The notes beneath the pieces were generated by a model. The model worked only from the letters and a program-made list of their open reading frames with translations. It was not told where the DNA came from and made no database searches. Positions 25,190 to 32,373 of a stretch of 39,598 nucleotides of DNA are shown piece after piece; position 1 is the stretch's first letter; every line of letters begins with the position of its first letter. The stretch spans positions 1-39,598 of the forward strand of contig JADKEH010000028.1 in assembly GCA_016718155.1 (NCBI GenBank), in the 5' to 3' direction. The DNA comes from Candidatus Rhodoferax randersensis. GTDB taxonomy: Bacteria > Pseudomonadota > Gammaproteobacteria > Burkholderiales > Burkholderiaceae_C. Position numbers and translations under genes: made by a program.

Positions 25190-25726
25190 ATGAATGCCAT
25201 TCGACTCTTCCAAGCGGGGCTGGTCCTTGTGGCCTGCACGGTTTCAACTTCCCTGTTGGCCCAGTGGCAATGGGTGGACAAGGACGGCCGCAAGGTGTTC
25301 AGTGACCGACCTCCCCCGACCGACATTCCCGCCAAAGACATCCTGAAGCAACCCGCTGCGCGCACCCGCTTGCCTGCCTCGATTGCCCCGGCCGTGGCAG
25401 ACGGGGCCGACAAACCGTCGGCGGGCGCTTCTGCGCCGGGCGCCGCCGCCAGCGGGCCTAAGGGCAGTGGCGTTGACAAAGAACTGGAAGAGAAGAAAAA
25501 GAAAGCCGCGCAAGCCGACCAAGAGAAGAAGAAAGAAGCGGAAGAGCAAGCAGCCAAGGCCAAGGTCGAAAACTGTGCACGCGCCAAGCAGGCCAAGGCA
25601 ACCTACGACTCCGGCATCCGTATTGCCCGCACCAATGAGAAGGGCGAGCGCGAAATGCTGGATGAATCGGCCCGTGCCGCCGAGTCAAAACGCATTCAGG
25701 CAGTCATTGATTCGGACTGCAAGTAG
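25190..25726 (+). CDS. Exported DUF4124-domain protein
   Basis: A 178-residue protein with a signal peptide (about residues 1-24, LLA-QW cleavage) followed directly by a DUF4124 domain, recognised by QWVDKDGRKVFSDRPPP. The middle has an Ala/Pro/Gly-rich linker and a highly charged Glu/Lys coiled-coil stretch (about residues 100-125), then a C-terminal part with two Cys (NCARAKQAK... and a final DCK) that may form a disulfide. DUF4124 proteins are common in beta- and gammaproteobacteria; function unknown, periplasmic location inferred. Divergent from guaB and convergent with rnfH, nine bases apart. Confidence 0.88.
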   Translation: MNAIRLFQAGLVLVACTVSTSLLAQWQWVDKDGRKVFSDRPPPTDIPAKDILKQPAARTRLPASIAPAVADGADKPSAGASAPGAAASGPKGSGVDKELEEKKKKAAQADQEKKKEAEEQAAKAKVENCARAKQAKATYDSGIRIARTNEKGEREMLDESARAAESKRIQAVIDSDCK

Positions 25727-25735
25727 CTGCGCCTG

Positions 25736-26086
25736 TTAGATCGGTTTTGGCCCTGCGCCTGGGCGGGCAAATAAGCCGGCGGTCCGGGCGCCCTGTTTTG
25801 AAAATCGCTCTCGCCTGGAGGTCTTGGGGTCCACCTTCAGCGCCCGGTAGAGCTCGACCCGGTCGCCTTCTCGCAAGCGGTGGTCGCGGCTGACCTTCTG
25901 CCCCCACAGGCCAGACCGTGCGCCTGCGCTCACCAGCTCAGGCCATTGCTTCAGGAAGCCACTTGCCTCAATGGCGTCGCCAAAGGTGCTTCCAGCGGGC
26001 AGGTTCAGGGTCTTCTCGACTACCTGGCCAGAGTTTGGCGAGTAGACCGCCGTGACGCGCATGCCCTGCTCACTCACCGTAGACAT
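25736..26086 (-). CDS. rnfH: RnfH family protein (RatB)
   Basis: A 116-residue ubiquitin-fold protein of the RnfH/RatB (UPF0125) family. The core is recognised by MRVTAVYSPNSGQVVEKTL near the start, GSTFGDAIEASG and the KVSRDHRLREGDRVELYR block; the last 20 residues are a basic low-complexity tail. The start is ATG 26086 (MSTVSEQGMRV). It overlaps ratA by 17 bases on the same strand, the usual ratA-rnfH pair, and lies next to smpB as in many proteobacteria. Its biochemical role is not settled. Confidence 0.9.
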   Translation of the reverse strand: MSTVSEQGMRVTAVYSPNSGQVVEKTLNLPAGSTFGDAIEASGFLKQWPELVSAGARSGLWGQKVSRDHRLREGDRVELYRALKVDPKTSRRERFSKQGARTAGLFARPGAGPKPI

Positions 26087-26513
26087 GGGCGGCGCGCTTG
26101 ACAAAAGCGTCGACCAGGCTGGCTGCGATCTTGTCAAACACGGGTCCCACCAGTTTGCCCAGGGCCGCGTTGCCAAAACCATAATTAAGCGTCAGTTCGA
26201 CCTTGCAGGCGCGCTGCGAACCATCGCCCAGAGTGTGGAAATTCCACTCCCCGTCGAGCCGACTGAAGGGGCCATCGACCAGTTGCATGGCAACTTGTCG
26301 GTCGGGCGTCAGTTGGTTGCGGGTGGTGAACGTCTGGCGAATGCCGCTGAATGAGATGCCCATCTCGGCTGTCACGCCACCATCGTGGGTATCGAGCAGC
26401 TTGGCGTGGTCACACCATGGCAAGAAGGTCGGGTACTGGTCAACCTCGGTGACCAAGGCATACATTTCCTGCGGGCTGTACCAGATCAAAACGGACTTGT
26501 GAACGGTTTTCAT
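26070..26513 (-). CDS. ratA: RatA / CoQ-binding START-domain protein
   Basis: A 147-residue polyketide cyclase/START-like protein. The family includes RatA, described as a ribosome-association toxin, and Coq10-like ubiquinone-binding proteins; which role applies here is open. Typical features are SVLIWYSPQEMYALVTEVDQ, YPTFLPWCDHAKLLD, GPFSRLDGEWNFH and the C-terminal GPVFDKIAASLVDAFVKRA. Start at ATG 26513. Divergent from smpB with 68 bases between starts; a TACAAT hexamer at 26534-26539 on the minus strand is a possible -10 box. Confidence 0.92.
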   Translation of the reverse strand: MKTVHKSVLIWYSPQEMYALVTEVDQYPTFLPWCDHAKLLDTHDGGVTAEMGISFSGIRQTFTTRNQLTPDRQVAMQLVDGPFSRLDGEWNFHTLGDGSQRACKVELTLNYGFGNAALGKLVGPVFDKIAASLVDAFVKRAAHVYGE

Positions 26514-26581
26514 AGAATGGCGGTCTGCGCGGGATTGTAGACAAGCCTTGTACGCGTGACTGACAACCCCACATAGAACCT

Positions 26582-27055
26582 ATGGCCAAGAAACCCGATT
26601 CCACCGCCCGCATTGCCGACAACAAGAAGGCCGCCTACAACTATTTCTTTGAGGAACGATTCGAGGCCGGGCTGGTCCTCGAAGGCTGGGAAGTCAAGTC
26701 GCTGCGCGAAGGCAAGGTGCAGCTTACCGATGGTTATGTGGTGATCCGCAGCGGTGAGCTGTTCGTGATCGGCCTGCAGATCAACCCGCTCAATACCGCC
26801 TCGACGCATATCAGCCCGGACAAGGTGCGCACCAAGAAACTGTTGATGCACAAGGAAGAGATCAAACGTTTGATCGGCAAAGTAGAGCAAAAGGGCTACA
26901 CGCTGGTGCCGCTGAACCTGCACTGGAAGGCAGGCAAGGTGAAGATCGACATTGCCCTGGCCAAAGGCAAGGCCGAACACGACAAACGCGACACCATCAA
27001 GGACCGCGAAGGCAAGCGCGAGGTGGAGCGTGCCATGAAGGATCGCAACCGATAG
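26582..27055 (+). CDS. smpB: SsrA-binding protein SmpB
   Basis: A 157-residue protein that brings tmRNA to stalled ribosomes for trans-translation. The N-terminal half shows IADNKKAAYNYFFEERFEAG and LEGWEVKSLREGKVQL, and later NPLNTASTH and LVPLNLHW; the C-terminal basic tail HDKRDTIKDREGKREVER is the part that enters the mRNA channel. Length is normal. Located divergent from ratA-rnfH. No tmRNA (ssrA) gene was seen in the window. Confidence 0.97.
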   Translation: MAKKPDSTARIADNKKAAYNYFFEERFEAGLVLEGWEVKSLREGKVQLTDGYVVIRSGELFVIGLQINPLNTASTHISPDKVRTKKLLMHKEEIKRLIGKVEQKGYTLVPLNLHWKAGKVKIDIALAKGKAEHDKRDTIKDREGKREVERAMKDRNR

Positions 27056-27091
27056 CCCTGCCGAGCCGCAATCGGCCTGAGACAGCCACCG

Positions 27092-28210
27092 TCAGCGCAG
27101 GTGCGCCAACGGGTGCGCATGGGCTGGCCACGGGCTCTCAAAGAACGGCGCCACCATCTCTGGCGTAACCTCTTCGATCTGCGCTGGAGTCCATTTGGGA
27201 TTGTGGTCCTTGTCCACCGCCAGGGCGCGAACACCCTCCACCGTTTCGCTGGCCGCACCACTGCGCGCCAGATGATGCGTGTTGAAGCAATGGCGAACCA
27301 TGTCGCGCTCCATGCGCAGGTCATCGGCCAGACTCATGCCGCGCGCGCGTCGCACTTGTTCCAGCACCACGTGCAGCATCAACGGAGAACGCTTGCGCAA
27401 GGTTGCCGCCGTGTGCTGCCCCCAGGCAGAATCCGCCGACTCCAGCGCAGCGATGATTTCGGGCACCGTAGAAAGTGAAAAGAAACGATCAATTTCGGTC
27501 TGATGGGTTGCGGGAGCTACTCCACCAGCTATCGAATAAGTAGCAGCCCAAGCTCCCAGAGCGTCGGCCCGCTCAAGATCGACGTCCCCCAGCGCCTGCC
27601 ACGCCGCCGCCAGCTGCGAAGCATCCATGCAACGGTCAGCCAGACCCAGCCTGACTGCATCGCCTGCGTCAATGGTCTCGCCGGTCAGGGCCAGCCACTC
27701 GCCGGCGCGGCCCGGGCAGCGACTCAAAAAGAATCCCCCACCGACATCGGGAAACAGACCGATCAGCGTTTCGGGCATCGCCATCTTGGTGTGCTCGGTC
27801 ACCAGACGCAGGCTGGCGCCCTGGCTGATCCCCATGCCGCCACCCATCACGACACCATCCATGAAGGCGATGTAGGGCTTCGAATAGTTGTGAATCAGGT
27901 GGTTGAGCGCGTACTCTTCGGTGAAGAAATCCTCCAACTGCGGGTTGCCTGCCAACGCGGCCTGATGGAAGAAGCGAATGTCCCCACCCGCACAGAACGC
28001 CCCAAACACGCCATGCTTGTTGCTGCCGCGCACCGCGACCGCCTTGACACCGGGATCATCACGCCAGGTCAGCAGAGTTTGTGTGAGCGCGCGGATCATC
28101 GGCAGTGACAGGGCGTTGAGCGCCTTGGGCCGATTCAGGGTGATGCAGCCCACTTGCCCCTTAAGCTCCGTCATGACGTCGTGGGTACCCGCAGTTGCGC
28201 CGTGAGTCAT
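27092..28210 (-). CDS. Enoyl-CoA hydratase/isomerase family protein, 3-hydroxyisobutyryl-CoA hydrolase type
   Basis: A 372-residue crotonase-fold protein. The length and layout match 3-hydroxyisobutyryl-CoA hydrolase (valine breakdown) rather than a 260-residue enoyl-CoA hydratase. Seen are ITLNRPKALNALSLPMI, the oxyanion-hole segment FCAGGDIRFFH, MDGVVMGGGMGISQGAS with the second oxyanion Gly, the catalytic Glu region AMPETLIGLFPDVGGGFFLS, and a C-terminal domain with MLHVVLEQVRRARGMSL and ERDMVRHCF. The start ATG 28210 overlaps the stop of the EamA transporter gene (ATGA), indicating translational coupling. Confidence 0.88.
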   Translation of the reverse strand: MTHGATAGTHDVMTELKGQVGCITLNRPKALNALSLPMIRALTQTLLTWRDDPGVKAVAVRGSNKHGVFGAFCAGGDIRFFHQAALAGNPQLEDFFTEEYALNHLIHNYSKPYIAFMDGVVMGGGMGISQGASLRLVTEHTKMAMPETLIGLFPDVGGGFFLSRCPGRAGEWLALTGETIDAGDAVRLGLADRCMDASQLAAAWQALGDVDLERADALGAWAATYSIAGGVAPATHQTEIDRFFSLSTVPEIIAALESADSAWGQHTAATLRKRSPLMLHVVLEQVRRARGMSLADDLRMERDMVRHCFNTHHLARSGAASETVEGVRALAVDKDHNPKWTPAQIEEVTPEMVAPFFESPWPAHAHPLAHLR

Positions 28211-29085
28211 TGCCGCAGCCTCCATCCAATCAATTCGTTCACAACCAAAGCGCCAATCACCAGCGCCCCACCCGTCAGCACCGAGGGCGCAGGCACTTCA
28301 CCCGCACCCAGCCATGCCAACAAGATGCCGAAAACGACCTCCAGCAAGGCCAGCAACGCTATCTCGGGTGCCTTGAGCACGCGCGCGCACATTACCGACA
28401 GCACGCATGGCACGGCCAATTGACCCAACCCAAGGTAGGCCAGAAGCGCCAGGTCGTGACCGGTAGCCGAGAACGGAATGGCCAGCGGCAAGGTGACCAA
28501 GGCGGAAATGATGGCGCCCACCAGCACGGCCGGTATCAGATCGACGTCATGTCCCTGAGCATGGGAATGCTGCGTCAAGGTCCAGTTGACTGCTCCGGCC
28601 AGGGGCACACACAGTGTCACCAGGGTACCCAGTACCGAAGCCTGAGCCAGTTGCGCGGCGTACATGTAGACAATGCCGGACCCGGCCACAACAATCGCTA
28701 CCCAGGTGCGCAGAGGCACCCGGTGGCCGATGAAGATGCGCGCCACCAAGGCTGTCAGCAGCGGCCCGATTGCCATCGTCACCAGGACGTTGGCCACACT
28801 GGTCAAGGTCAACGCCACCATGAATGCGGTGAACATGACGCTCCAGCACACGCCCGATATCCAGAACGCCCGCCCGCCCTGGGCGACCTTTCTGAAAACC
28901 GCCGGACCCTGGAAGAACGGCAGAATCACCAACAGTGACAAGGCGGTGAACAGGGCCCGCCAAAAGGTGATCTCAAAACTGCGCGCCGACTCAAGTTGAC
29001 GCGTGACCACGCCCGCGGTGGACCACATCAGTGCCACCGCCACCATCACAAAGACAGCACGGTTGTGACTGAGCCGCATGGGCAT
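28207..29085 (-). CDS. EamA/DMT-family transporter
   Basis: A 292-residue inner-membrane protein with about ten hydrophobic segments in two repeated halves, as in EamA (drug/metabolite) transporters. It begins with VMVAVALMWSTAGVVTRQLE and has a second EamA half after residue 150, with PEIALLALLEVVFGILLAW. The substrate is unknown; members export amino acids, nucleobases or other metabolites. It overlaps the HIBYL-CoA hydrolase-type gene by four bases and lies 24 bases after the typA stop side on the same strand. ATG 29079 is an alternative start. Confidence 0.88.
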   Translation of the reverse strand: MPMRLSHNRAVFVMVAVALMWSTAGVVTRQLESARSFEITFWRALFTALSLLVILPFFQGPAVFRKVAQGGRAFWISGVCWSVMFTAFMVALTLTSVANVLVTMAIGPLLTALVARIFIGHRVPLRTWVAIVVAGSGIVYMYAAQLAQASVLGTLVTLCVPLAGAVNWTLTQHSHAQGHDVDLIPAVLVGAIISALVTLPLAIPFSATGHDLALLAYLGLGQLAVPCVLSVMCARVLKAPEIALLALLEVVFGILLAWLGAGEVPAPSVLTGGALVIGALVVNELIGWRLRQ

Positions 29086-29109
29086 TGGGGTGCCGCAGGC
29101 CGCGCCGCT

Positions 29110-30933
29110 TTAGCGCGCGGCGCGCTTGCGATCGCTCTCAGAGAGGTGGCGCTTGCGCAGCCGCACCGACTTGGGCGTGATTTCAACCAGTTCATCTTCG
29201 TCGATGAATTCAACGCCGTACTCCAGCGTCAGTTCAATCGGGGGCGTGATCTTGATGGCGTCTTCCTTGCCAGAGACGCGAAAGTTGGTGAGCTGCTTGG
29301 TGCGCGTGGCGTTGACCACCAAATCGTTGTCACGGCTGTGAATGCCCACGATCATGCCTTCGTACACCGGATCATTGGGCCGCACGAACATGCGGCCGCG
29401 ATCTTCCAGTTTGCCCAGCGCATAGGTAAAGATTTCGCCCGCGTCCATGGAGATCAGCACGCCGTTCTTGCGCCCGCCAATGTCACCCTTGTGCGGCTCA
29501 TAGCTGTCGAAAATGTTGGAAATGAGCCCAGAGCCACGCGTCAGGTTCATGAACTCGTTGGTGAATCCGATCAGACCACGGGCTGGAATGCGGTATTCCA
29601 GGCGCACCCGGCCACGGCCGTCCGGCTCCATGTTGATCAGGTCTCCCTTGCGCTCGCCCAGGGCCTGCATCACGCCGCCCTGGTGCTGGTCTTCAATGTC
29701 GGCGGTCACCATCTCGATGGGCTCATAACGCACACCATCGATGTCTTTGAAGACCACGCGCGGCTTGCTGACGGCCATCTCAAAACCTTCGCGGCGCATG
29801 TTCTCCAGCAAGATCGTCAAATGCAGTTCACCGCGGCCCATCACCTCGAAGATGCCTTCTTCGTCGGTTTCCTTGACGCGCAAGGCCACATTGTGCTGAA
29901 GCTCCTTCTGCAGGCGGTCCCAGATCTGGCGGCTGGTGACGTACTTGCCTTCACGACCAGCCAGCGGGCTGGTGTTGACGCAGAAGTTCATGGTCAGGGT
30001 CGGCTCGTCCACCTTGAGCATGGGCAGCGGCAACGGGTTGGCCGGGTCGGTGATGGTCACGCCAATGCCGATGTCAGTCAGGCCGTTGATCAGCACAATT
30101 TCGCCCGGACCCGCATCGGTGGCCTGCACCCGCTCCAGGCCCTGAAACGTCAGCACCTGGTTGATACGGCCTTTGATCGGCTTGCCATCGAGGCCCTCCA
30201 TGACCACCACGTCCATCATGGGCCTGATCGTGCCCTGGCTAATGCGGCCAACTCCAATCCGACCCACAAAGGTCGAAAAATCGAGCGCGGAAATCTGCAG
30301 TTGCAGTGGCGCGTCTGGGTCTCCCTGCTGGTGCGGCACATGTTGGAGGATGGTATTGAACAGGGCCGACATGTCGGGGCCCCACTGTTCGCCCTGCGCG
30401 CCCTCTTCCATCGACGACCAGCCATTGATGCCCGAGGCGTACACCACGGGGAAATCCAGTTGCTCGTCGGTGGCCCCGAGTTTGTCGAACAAATCGAACG
30501 CGGCGTTGACCACCCAATCCGGGCGCGCGCCAGGCTTGTCCACTTTGTTGACCACCAGAATCGGCTTTAGCCCCAAGGCCAGCGCCTTCTTGGTGACAAA
30601 CCGGGTCTGCGGCATCGGCCCCTCTTGGGCATCAATCAGCAGTACGACGCCATCGACCATGGAGAGCGCGCGCTCCACCTCGCCGCCAAAGTCGGCGTGA
30701 CCGGGCGTATCTACGATATTGATGTGGGTGCCTTCCCAGGTCACGGCGCAATTCTTGGCCAGAATCGTGATGCCGCGCTCTTTTTCGATGGCGTTGTTGT
30801 CCATCACGGTGTCCACAATCTTCTCGTGCTGGGCAAAGGTCCCGGACTGGCGCAACAACTGGTCAACCATGGTGGTCTTGCCATGGTCAACGTGGGCGAT
30901 GATGGCAATGTTGCGGATTTGGTTGGTGCTCAT
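29110..30933 (-). CDS. typA: Translational GTPase TypA/BipA
   Basis: A 607-residue ribosome-binding GTPase that helps 50S assembly and stress adaptation. The GTP-binding motifs are clear: IIAHVDHGKTTMVDQLL (G1), DTPGHADFGGEVERAL (G3) and VVNKVDKPGARPDW (G4). The C-terminal part includes ERKGDLINMEPDGRGRVRL and FTNEFMNLTRGSGL, which are TypA specific. Length matches the family. ATG 30933; eight bases separate it from the truB stop, so it is probably part of the rimP-truB transcript. Confidence 0.97.
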   Translation of the reverse strand: MSTNQIRNIAIIAHVDHGKTTMVDQLLRQSGTFAQHEKIVDTVMDNNAIEKERGITILAKNCAVTWEGTHINIVDTPGHADFGGEVERALSMVDGVVLLIDAQEGPMPQTRFVTKKALALGLKPILVVNKVDKPGARPDWVVNAAFDLFDKLGATDEQLDFPVVYASGINGWSSMEEGAQGEQWGPDMSALFNTILQHVPHQQGDPDAPLQLQISALDFSTFVGRIGVGRISQGTIRPMMDVVVMEGLDGKPIKGRINQVLTFQGLERVQATDAGPGEIVLINGLTDIGIGVTITDPANPLPLPMLKVDEPTLTMNFCVNTSPLAGREGKYVTSRQIWDRLQKELQHNVALRVKETDEEGIFEVMGRGELHLTILLENMRREGFEMAVSKPRVVFKDIDGVRYEPIEMVTADIEDQHQGGVMQALGERKGDLINMEPDGRGRVRLEYRIPARGLIGFTNEFMNLTRGSGLISNIFDSYEPHKGDIGGRKNGVLISMDAGEIFTYALGKLEDRGRMFVRPNDPVYEGMIVGIHSRDNDLVVNATRTKQLTNFRVSGKEDAIKITPPIELTLEYGVEFIDEDELVEITPKSVRLRKRHLSESDRKRAAR

Positions 30934-30940
30934 GGTTTCC

Positions 30941-31972
30941 TCAGAGTATTGAAGACAGCGCTGACGGCGAAGCCGCTGCGGTTTGTCCCGCCAGGTTTAA
31001 AAAGGGTTCGGCGCTGGCGACTTGCCACTGCGCGTGAGATTGTTCGATTTCAAGCGGATTGAGCAAACGATCCGGGATCAACTCGCCGCCGTGCACGTGG
31101 GCACTGCCCAAGAGGGCTGCGGGCTGCTGCGCATACACTGCCACTTGCGATGCATCGTCCCAAGCACCGCGCCGGCGCAGGCCACTCAGGAAACGTTGGC
31201 TGTTTGCGGCGTCCAGATGAATCACCGTGTGGCCCGACAACAGGGCATCAACCGGCAGCAAGCAAGCCACGCGTTCGGCCTCTGTCATCGACTCCAGTTG
31301 GGCCAGCGTATACGCCTGCGCCACCGCAAAACCACCCGTGGCCACACGGCGCAGAGCCCTCAGGTGGGCACCGCAACCGAGCAGTTCACCCAAGTCTTCA
31401 CCAAGGGTCCGGATGTAGGTACCCTTGCTGCAGGTCACGCTCATCTCGATAGCTGGCTGCGCTGATTCCAAAAGGGCCAGGCCAACAGTCAGCTCATGGA
31501 TCGTGACATCCCGTGCGACCCGTTCGACCTCGATGCCGGCCCGTGCGTATTCGTACAGGGCCTTGCCGTCCTTCTTCAATGCGCTGTGCATGGGGGGTAT
31601 CTGGCGGATCGCACCGGTTAGCTGAAGTGCGGCGCGCTGCACCTGCTCGGGCGTGACCCGCACTGGGCGTTCGCTAATGACTTCGCCCTCGGCATCGCCT
31701 GTCGTGGTCTTGATTCCCAATTGCAGCACGGCCTCATAGGTTTTGTCGGCATCCAACTGCAATTGGCTGAATTTGGTGGCCGCGCCGAAACAAAGCGGCA
31801 AGACCCCGGTCGCCAAGGGGTCCAGCGTGCCCGTGTGTCCGGCCTTCTCGGCGCGCAACAACCATTTGGCCTTTTGCAAGGCGTCGTTGCTCGACAGGCC
31901 CAATGGCTTGTCCAGCAGCAGCACCCCGTGCACGGGGCGCCTGGCAACCCGTGCACGTGGCGCTTGTTGCAT
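30941..31972 (-). CDS. truB: tRNA pseudouridine-55 synthase TruB
   Basis: A 343-residue enzyme that makes the universal pseudouridine at position 55 of tRNA. Seen are GVLLLDKPLGLSSNDALQ, the catalytic Asp in HTGTLDPLATGVLPLCFG, KTYEAVLQLGIKTTTGD and the CSKGTYIRTLGEDLGELLG motif. The C-terminal quarter is a PUA-like domain. The first 10 residues are basic and not conserved. Follows rbfA with five bases between, a usual order in the nusA-infB-rbfA-truB operon. Confidence 0.97.
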   Translation of the reverse strand: MQQAPRARVARRPVHGVLLLDKPLGLSSNDALQKAKWLLRAEKAGHTGTLDPLATGVLPLCFGAATKFSQLQLDADKTYEAVLQLGIKTTTGDAEGEVISERPVRVTPEQVQRAALQLTGAIRQIPPMHSALKKDGKALYEYARAGIEVERVARDVTIHELTVGLALLESAQPAIEMSVTCSKGTYIRTLGEDLGELLGCGAHLRALRRVATGGFAVAQAYTLAQLESMTEAERVACLLPVDALLSGHTVIHLDAANSQRFLSGLRRRGAWDDASQVAVYAQQPAALLGSAHVHGGELIPDRLLNPLEIEQSHAQWQVASAEPFLNLAGQTAAASPSALSSIL

Positions 31973-31977
31973 GAGCG

Positions 31978-32346
31978 TCAGTCCTCTTTCGCGCGAGACG
32001 AGACGGCGCGCGCAATCAAGGCATTCATGTCGGCAGCATGCTCCGTGGTACGGTCATACACAAAGTGAAGGGTCGGCACGGTATGAATGTGCAAACGCTT
32101 GAACAAGCCAGCGCGCAGAAAACCAGCGGCCTGATTCAGCCCCTCGCCACACTCCTGAGTGTTGCCCTGCAACACGCTGAAAAACACCTTGGCGTGCGCG
32201 TAGTCCGGCGTCACCTCGACACCAGACAGCGTGACCATCCCGACCCGCGGATCCTTGAGCTCGCGGGCGATCAACTCCGTCAGATCGCGTTGGATCTGAT
32301 CGGCCACCTTAAAGCTGCGGTTGGGGGTAGCGGACTTCTTGCGCAA
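31978..32346 (-). CDS. rbfA: Ribosome-binding factor A
   Basis: A 122-residue KH-fold protein needed for 30S maturation and cold adaptation. Family features: NRSFKVADQIQRDLTELI, ELKDPRVGMVTLSGVEVTPD, YAHAKVFFSVL and the end of the core with LHFVYDRTTEHAADMNALI. The start is TTG at 32346 (MRKKSATPN); the frame upstream is closed by the in-frame infB stop 27 bases before it, and no ATG or GTG lies between, so TTG is nearly forced. An unusual start could keep expression low relative to infB. Confidence 0.94.
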   Translation of the reverse strand: MRKKSATPNRSFKVADQIQRDLTELIARELKDPRVGMVTLSGVEVTPDYAHAKVFFSVLQGNTQECGEGLNQAAGFLRAGLFKRLHIHTVPTLHFVYDRTTEHAADMNALIARAVSSRAKED

Positions 32347-32373
32347 GACTCTAGCTCGTTGATCAGAGGGGTA

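Noticed and set aside
25458..25688. Minus-strand frame opposite the DUF4124 gene
   Set aside because: Low-complexity Ser/Leu/Arg product that mirrors the Glu/Lys coiled coil of the real gene.
28996..30570. A 524-codon open frame on the plus strand
   Set aside because: It is antisense to typA and part of the EamA gene, is rich in His/Gln/Ala as expected from a reversed high-GC gene, and has no domain signature.
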